Shown piece after piece: positions 28,701 to 37,700 of a stretch of DNA of 64,000 nt. How positions within the stretch are numbered: position 1 is the stretch's first letter; every line of letters begins with the position of its first letter. A model generated the notes under the pieces. It saw nothing but the letters and a program-made list of their open reading frames with translations, was not told the origin of the DNA and did not search any database. The position numbers and the translations under genes are program-made. Origin of the DNA: Zygaena filipendulae (taxonomy: Eukaryota > Arthropoda > Insecta > Lepidoptera > Zygaenidae). The DNA lies in the NCBI GenBank assembly GCA_907165275.2, contig OU015650.1:14414001-14478000 (forward strand), given 5' to 3'.

Positions 28701-31700
28701 GATGTTTTTGTTTCGACTGGAGACTTTGACTTCTTTATGTTGCAAATGTAGACTGTAAGGTAGTTACTTGTTGCATACAACTTACAAGCTGATGCTCGCA
28801 GTTTCACTCGTATAAGTTCGAGGAACCACTCAATTATTTATTTTTGCTGTTCGTTTGTCTCGCTAAGACTCGAGAATGGCTGGACTGATTTGACTAATTT
28901 TGATCTTGAAATATTTGTGGAAGCTTCGGAAAGGTTTAAGAATTCAATTACGCTACTTTAGGAGTTCGTGCAGGAATTCCGAAACTAGCAGCTAGTTATA
29001 CTAAACATAGATAAGTTATTATTTTTTTTTTTCGTTTGTCACATTACTTTAATAACATTACTTACGCATGTTGTGAATTTTAATCTATCTTTGTTAATCA
29101 AATACAATAATTATTACTTAAAATACTTTAAAAGCAAATTCTCAATATATTAATATATCAATTACAATTAGAAAATACATAATGTTTTCTTTTAACTTAA
29201 AATTATATATCTTCGATATTAGTATTTATGTTCTACTGTAGATATTTATCGGGTTAGTAAGTCTGAAATAGCAGATTATTTTATTTTATTATTTTGAAAA
29301 TATGGAAGGATTGGGAATCACCTTTTTATTCAGTCGGTTACAAAACTCTAACAATTTAACATAGCAAATAGCGATAGATACTGCTGCAAAATTGATCGCA
29401 ATTCCACATCGTTCTAAGTGGTCCATTAAGTGAATTGAGCGCTGTTATGTTTTTTTTTTGCGTCGTTGATGCATTCACGTGGCTGCACACGTTTGTGGAT
29501 TGAAATGCAATATTTAATAAAAGCAACAAATCTTTCATTCAATTAAAACAACATAGCAACATAGATAATTGGACGCCGATAAGCAATAACGTGTTAACCC
29601 ACAAAATCGAGGTTCGATACAGATCGCTTTATTGAAAGTTGTACCTACACCGTTTTACATTGTTTATATAAGTACTTACCAACAAAATGTTGAACATAAA
29701 AAATGTTGACACAAAATGGTGCGGTTTAAAACACGGTTTATTCATAATTTCTCCAGTGTACGTTGACACACTATTGTTTATCTATGTCTAATTTATTATT
29801 TGCGATTCCGCATTATAGGCGATGGTTCACTTCATTTAAAATTTGAGAAGTAACATGTTTTTAAAAACAGATAAAAAAAATGGAAACTTCTCTTTTTTTT
29901 CTATGAAAAACATACTAATTACTGTGCAATCATTTCAGGGCCCTTATTCCATATTTCATATTTCCAATTATGACCATAACACGCCTCGCTAAGATAAGAC
30001 GCCGCAAAAACTGTCTTTCCCTCGTAATCAAAGAAGTTCTACTGCAAAAAAATACATTCACAACGTTTCTTATGCCATAAAGAATAATAATCGGTTGAGT
30101 AGTTAAGCTGTGAAAGCGTGACAAACAAAAAACTCAAATGCGCATTTATTATTTAAGGACTGACAGCGTGCTACTGGGAAGTTTGATGCGCAGCTTCTTC
30201 TCTCCAACCATCAGCACTAGGAAGCTGTTTACTTTATGCATGGGTGCCGACATAAATATTGTAATTTTACTGACATCAATAGAGCCACTCTCTAGGGGCT
30301 CATCTATCTTCTATCTATACTTATATAAAACTGTAGAGAGGTCTATACTTATATAAAACTGTACATTGAATATATATATTCAAAATTAATATTGGAGGAT
30401 GAATGGTGATCGATACTGATGCCAAAAATGCAATCAGTAAATTTTTTGTCGTCTGTCTGTCTGTATGTGCACGCATGGGTCAAAAACTATTGAAGGGATT
30501 TTAAACAAACTTGGTACGATTGTAGTCCATACTCCTGGGCAGGTTATAGGCTATATAACATAACGCTAAAACACGTAGGAGCTGAGCAGTGACGATAAAT
30601 TTGAAGCAAGTCGGATGAAAATGCGCTTTGAGATCTTATCCTCGCATACGTTTACTCAATCACGCAAAAACAGCTGAACGGATTTGGATGAAATTTGGCA
30701 TGCACGTTGTCAGGGGTACAGAGAAGGACATAGGGTACTTTTTATCCCGGAATTCCCGCGGGAACTCCGAAATTACCGCGGGTGAAACCGTGGGGCACAG
30801 CTAGTTTTGAATAAAACTATTTGACTGTGACTTTGAAATGCAGGTTCAAGGAGGGCAAGGTGTCGTACGGCACCGACAGCCCCAGCAGAGGCCGCCGGGT
30901 GATATTCTGCGTGCACGGCAACCCCTCGACGGGGTGCTGCGCGGTCATCGAGACCAATGCCGACGGGGAAGAAGTGGGCCGGCGGGACGGCAGCATCACG
31001 GAGGTCGAAAGTCAGTGGTCACTGCCCTTTTCACAACAATAGCTTTTGATTAACAATAATAATAATAAATATTTATTTGTTTCTTTCTTACATCTAAATA
31101 GTACAAGGTTGAGGCCTCCTTTTAAGTAGAAAAGTACCTCTTACATAACAAATATTATAGTAATCGAACCAAGAAACAAAAAAAAATAACAATACCTAAT
31201 TAAAAACTAAGATTGCTTGGGTGTATTTGTGTGTGTGTGTAATAGTATAGTCTAGTCGAAGAGTCCACATTTAGAAGTTAGCGTAATTGAGTCCTGCAAC
31301 AAATCGACAGACTTTAAATAAGAGAGGAGAAGGAGGTCATCAAATGGCTAGGTGGCTAAACTTTAGTTTTTAGTCCGTCGCATCGTGTAGAATAATAAAA
31401 TATGTATATTGGACACTTTTTTTATCCTGTATATTTTTGAAAATATGATTGTAACTATGTTATTTTCATACTATCTACGATGATTTGGGAGATGTGCCAT
31501 CGAAACAAGTAGTAGTATTTTATTAAATAAAGTTTTATTAATAAAAACAGTCGTAGTGCAAGAAAATAATTAAGGTAATTTGTATGAAAACTAAGTCCCC
31601 TAAGTCGTAACTTCGCGTGACGTCACGATCCAGCACGGATTTATAACCGATTTATGACGTCACGAGCCCCACTCCTAAACTTTTAATGCATTTTATCTGT

Positions 31701-34700
31701 GTATTTTTACATTAATTTTGAAAAAGCAAAAAAATTCGTGTCTATTATTTTTTTTATTATCTTAACGAATTTTGATTCTCATAAACTCAACAAAATCCAA
31801 ATTATAAAAAGTTTTTTTTTTTAATAAATGACGGAACCAAAACCGGTAATTCTTGGAGCCTTTTTTTATGAGGTACCTCGAAAAAAATTGTAGTTAGATA
31901 TGATTCAATTTCTTGATTCAACTCCCAAGTCCCACTAATTGTTATTGTAAAATAAGTATTTCAATCAAGTTATTCACACGCTCAAGTGTTTGAAACTATT
32001 ACGATGTTTCAAAACTCACATGTTTGTTCCAATAACAAGTATGACAAGTGTGATTCACTTTTATGACAACATCGTTTAATATTGCATTTTGGCTGCAGAC
32101 CGCGGCTATAGATAGCGCAATAGTAAGTAGTTCAATCTAGGCTTACCATCACAGGCATAATATGTATATAAGATGTGGTAAAATTTACTGCAAATATTTA
32201 CAGGGTTGAGAGTATACACCGTTATAAACATGTTCATAAAATAAAAAAGATGAAAAAAAGAGTTGTAAGAATTTGTTTTCGAACAAAATTAAATCAGTGA
32301 AATAGAAAACAACCTGTGAGGTCTTTCGCACATTATAAGAAATATTAAGGGACTGGATGTCTTATAAGACACGAGAAAATTTCTTATAATGTGCAAAAGG
32401 CCTGGGCGCTCGCCGCTCAATCGCTTTACACACACATCGCCGCGCGTCGCCGGTATCAATAACCTCGATCGAGCTGACCGCATCGCTCGCTGTGGGCGTA
32501 GCGCGTGCCTTGTATAAGTATTAGTGAGTTACGTGTATTGACACCTTACGAAAGTAATTGTAAGTAATATTTTTTCATTGAATATCTTTTCCTCATTTTC
32601 TGAAAAACTACTGAACAAATATTTTTTTTTTTTTTATCCTTTTTGTTATAACGTATACTTTCAGCACTGTAAATATTTGCAGCTTATTTCTTCACGTCTT
32701 ATATTAAAGCGTGTTTCAGACTGTTTTAAACAAGCCTCCCCACAAGGTGACTTGGCGAGAGGCTGGTTTAAAACCACCGTTGGTTGCCCGTAATTTCGTG
32801 GCAAACAACCGTCCGTAACTGTTTTAAACCGCTGTTGAAAACTTCGGTTTGGGGCTTGTTTACAACAGTCTGATACACGCTTAATATGTAAGTCCATGGT
32901 AACCACCTTTTTTAGATAAAACGTCGAACGTTGAACCGATCATTTGGCCATAGATAAATAATATAATTTTTGGTCTTAATTTTTCCAGGGCATTGTCACA
33001 GATCCAGAAACGAGGAGATAGACAAGAGGGCGCGCCGGAAACTGATCATTGCCAGTATACTGTGCGTGGTGTTCATGATAGGAGAAATTGTTGGTGAGTA
33101 CCTATCTATCTATAGTATATACCTGTACATATATAAAAATGCATCCCCATTTCCCTCGGTCACGGCATCACGCGTGAACGGTTGGACCAACTTCGCTAAT
33201 TTTTTTTCGTGAGTGTTTGTTATTGTAAGGAAAGGGTTCGTATAAAAGAAGTGTGCATATCCCGCGGGACATCCGAAACTCACGTGGGTGAATCTCTGAA
33301 ACGGTTGAACCGATTTAGACGGGACTTTCACTGCGAATTAGCTGGTGTTACAAGAAGTAAATTAGGCTACTTTGGAGTTCCTGTGGGAAATCCAAAACTC
33401 GCGCGGGGTAAACCGTGGGGCACAGCTAGTTTGGTTATATTCTCTATTGACTGAGTGGCAGCTAGGGTTACCACACTGTCCCACGAGCAACGAAATGTCC
33501 CGTTCCTAGAGCCTCAGATTAGGTGTCCCGAGTTATGAGATATTTTATACGATGCCTATGGAAGAAACCGATATTGTGTAGAGAAAAAAAAAAGTATTTA
33601 TCTGAAGATATCACCAAATATTCGGTATACAATTAGGTGGGTATCTATACTGTTTACCGATGACATATTAAAGATACATAAATTGAAACATGTGAGTTCG
33701 TCTTACCGACTTAAAAACTATCATAAACGCGTACATGCTGTTTCCAGGTGGCTACTTGTCGAACAGTTTGGCGATCGCCACGGACGCTGCCCACCTCCTC
33801 ACAGACTTCGCTAGTTTCATGATATCACTGTTTTCGTTGTGGATGGCCAACCGGCCCGCCACGAGGCGGTGAGTGCTGCCATGCTTGTAACGTCCCAATA
33901 TTGGACACAATATTACACATAATCTCAAAATTCTGAAAGCCAGTTCCCATCCCCATTCCAGGTCGGCAACACACCTGCATGCCTTCTGGTGTTGCAGATG
34001 TCTATGGGCGGCGGTAATCACTTACCATCAGGTGTACCGCTTGCCCGTTTGCCCCCTATGACATAAAAAAAATCCTTTTCAGGATGTAAAATACAATACA
34101 GGGTGCAATGTACAATACAGGATGTAAGGTACAATCACAAATAATATAATACTGTACAATACAGTATGTAAGGTACAATACAGGGGGCAATGTACAATAT
34201 ACGATGTTAGGTACAATACAGGGGGAAATGTGCAATATAGGATGTAAGGTACAATACAGGATGTAAGGTATTATACAGGGTTAAACGAGGTTAAACAATA
34301 TATACTTATGTGTGTGTGCGCGTGTGTTTGTCAGGATGCCGTTCGGCTGGTACCGCGCGGAGGTGATAGGCGCGCTGACGTCGGTGCTTCTCATCTGGGT
34401 GGTGACCGGCATCCTGGTGTACATGGCGGTGCAGCGCGTCATCTACCGCGAGTTCGAGATCGACGCCACCGTCATGCTCATCACGTCCGCGGTGGGCGTC
34501 GCGGTCAATCTCGTGTGAGCTACCTTGCCTATAATTTAAATTCAAGCAGAAACTGACTGACTCATTGTGCAAAATACAGCTGAAACCGCTGAATCTAGAA
34601 CCATGTTTTACACAAGTATTCGTTAAGTGACGTAGGTGTGTACTAAGAAAGGATTTTTGAAAAAAAATCCGCGGGAACTCCGAAATTATCGCGGGTGAAA

Positions 34701-37700
34701 CAGCGCGGAACAGCTAGTTTCTTATCCTACTAATATTATAAACGCGAAAGTTTGTAAGTATGTATGGATGGATGGATGTTTGTTACTCTTTCACGCAAAA
34801 ACTACTGGATGGATTTAAATGAAACTTTACAATAATATAGCTTATACATCAGATTAACACATAGAGTACTTTCTATCCCGGAATTCCCGCAAGAACTCTG
34901 AAATTTACGCGGGTGAAACCGCGGGGCACAACTAGTATATTATAATATGTTGTCAGATTACCGAATTGATATTTATCATGATGTGGCCTACCATATGCAA
35001 CCATTTCATGATATGGCCAGCTAAAACTGATTATATTATTTAAACATCTACGTTTGATGATTTGGGCAAAAACTTTTGGTCATATGCAGTGACTGTGGGG
35101 AGTTCGGTTTGCTAATGTATAGAGTGATGCGAGTGTACTGAGTTGATGTTTGCAGGATGGGGCTGACGCTGCACCAGCACGGGCACTCGCACGGCGGCGG
35201 CGGCGGGCATGGACACTCGCATGGAAGCGGGAATCCTGTTCTCAACAATAAGGTTGGTACACACATCTCATATTACCATCGCATCAGTCGAAAGACGTCC
35301 AGTGCTGGACATGACCTCCCCCAAGGATCACCACTACGACCCGTCCTGCGCTTCCCGCATCAACGAGTCGTCATAGGTCTACTTTGTAGCGCCCACGCCG
35401 CATCTTCTGGTTCGTGGTTGCCTCTCGAGAAATTTCCTACTCCATCGGTCATCAGTTCTTCGAGCGATGTGCCCCGCAAACTGCCACGAGAGGTTTGCTA
35501 TTTCGTATTGCTATATTGTGTTTTTTGTCGAATAGGTACTGAATATACTCTTACACCCTGTCGTCAATATTGTCAATATTGCCCTGTCGTCTCTCGTTGC
35601 CAGAAGGGGGTGGAGTCGGACGTGGAGTCATCGTCGTCGCACCAGCACTCGCAATCGGAGCGCGACCACCCGCCGGAGAACATCAACGTGCGCGCCGCCT
35701 TCATACACGTGCTGGGCGATTTCCTGCAGAGCTTCGGCGTGTTCATCGCCGCCATCGTCATATACTTCAAGGTACAACTCGACCCACCCCTCCCATCCAC
35801 ACGCACGCGCGCATTACCGAGTTCCATTTATACGCACTGAGTCACTTTTACGTGTAGAGTCACAGTTTTACGCATAGAGTCACGTTTACACGCACGCATC
35901 ATTTTTGTGAGTAGCGCCAATTGTACGTACTGAGCGACACCGAACCAAACTTTTACGCATACGGTCACATTAAATGTACACAGTCACGGTCGCACAGTCA
36001 CATTTTTACGCGCTGACTCACAATTTTAAGCGCAGTGTCACACTTACGTACAGAGTCACATTTGTACGCACGCACCATTTTTGTGAGTACCATCACTTGT
36101 ACGTAGCGATACCAAATATAACTTATACGCACACGGTCATACTTGGACGCACAGAGTCACATTTGTATGTACAGAATCGCACTCATACGCACACAGTCCT
36201 ACTTTTGAGCTCAGAATCACACTTGTACGTCCAGAGTCACACTTGTATGCACGAATCACTTAAGTAACCACCAGTGAGCCACACATGTTGTATCATTGTT
36301 CTTGTATTCACCGAATCTTATACGCACCAAAATAACCCCTAGCTTAATCATATTATTATAATTCGCACCTTTAGAATTAAAGTAGGTAACCTAACTCAAA
36401 ATATGCTATTTGTGGGAAATAAGCAGAAATGTCTTCACATAACATGCGTTGGTGAATAATGCGACTAACGAAATTGATCAATGTATAGGTTGTCGCTTAC
36501 TACTCATAATTACAGGCTCTTCTTCGGCACATGGTTTTACAGTATTTTTTTTAAGTTAATTTATAACAACATCAAAAGTTACAGTAATTTTGAATTAGAT
36601 CACTTTCACTCTAAGGTCGCGTAATTACTTCTTCAATGACCGTTAAAATAATCTTCCCTGCTCGCTTATAAATATGCTTAGAAGTAAACGAAGTGTTACT
36701 GGTAGGCGATAAGATTCAATTTGCTTTGCAGCCGACATGGGACCTGGTGGATCCGGTGTGCACATTCCTGTTCTCAGTACTGGTGCTGATCACCACCTTC
36801 AACATCATCAAGGATGCGCTGCTGGTGCTCATGGAGGCGTCGCCTAGGGGCATCGATTTTCAGGTGCGGACGGATAAATTTACAGACATTTAGATAGAAT
36901 CGTCACTAATATTGTAAATGCGAATTTTAGTTTGTTTGACATGAAATATCATGAAATTTTGTATACGCGTTGTCAGGGGTACAAAAAAGAGTACATAGGG
37001 AATTTATTATCCCTGCGGGAACTCGGAGATAGGGATGTTGGTAACTTTTGAAAATCAAAATTCTAATTAGTCCGTCATTTAGGAAATAAAAAATCATTAG
37101 GCACGTATTTTTTTATTTTTCAAATAATTGAAAATACACAGAGATAAAGCGCATTAAAATTTAGGGTGGGGGCTCGTGACGTCACTTAACGCTACAAGCC
37201 GCCATACAAACTGCACTAGTTGGTGACGTCACGCGAAATTTCAACTCAATGTATCGCTGTTATTTTTTGATTACGTAAAAAAAGAAAAAATACTTGTTCA
37301 ATATTTTTTATTAATCTACAAGACGGACTAAAAAATATTAGTCAGCCTATTGACGCGGCTAACAATAAGTCATTGAATTTTCAACAGCGCCTACACAGCG
37401 TGTAAATAAAAGGTGTAATGTCGCGTGTGTGTGTGTGTGTGTGTGCAGGAGGTGGCCAACACATTCCTGTCGCTGCCGGGCGTGGTGCGCGTGCACAACC
37501 TGCGCATGTGGGCGCTGTCGCTCGACAAGACTGCGCTCTCCGCCCACCTCGCCATACGTGAGTACATGAGTGCAGTGAACGAGGTACACTATCTGACACG
37601 CGAGACTTTTCCAAAGCATTCGATATCGTTGACCTGAAAATCTTATTGCAAAATTTCAAATATTCTGGTGGTATATAGATCTTTCAAGGTAGTGTGACTA

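Noticed and set aside
34306..34572. Long open frames on the opposite strand of transporter exons (also near 37359-37659 and 62291-62643)
   Set aside because: Shadows of G+C-rich coding exons in other frames.
35157..35840. Single 227-codon gene
   Set aside because: It is transporter exon 6, intron 6 and exon 7 read through. Homology stops and resumes exactly at good splice sites. The read-through itself is kept as a finding.
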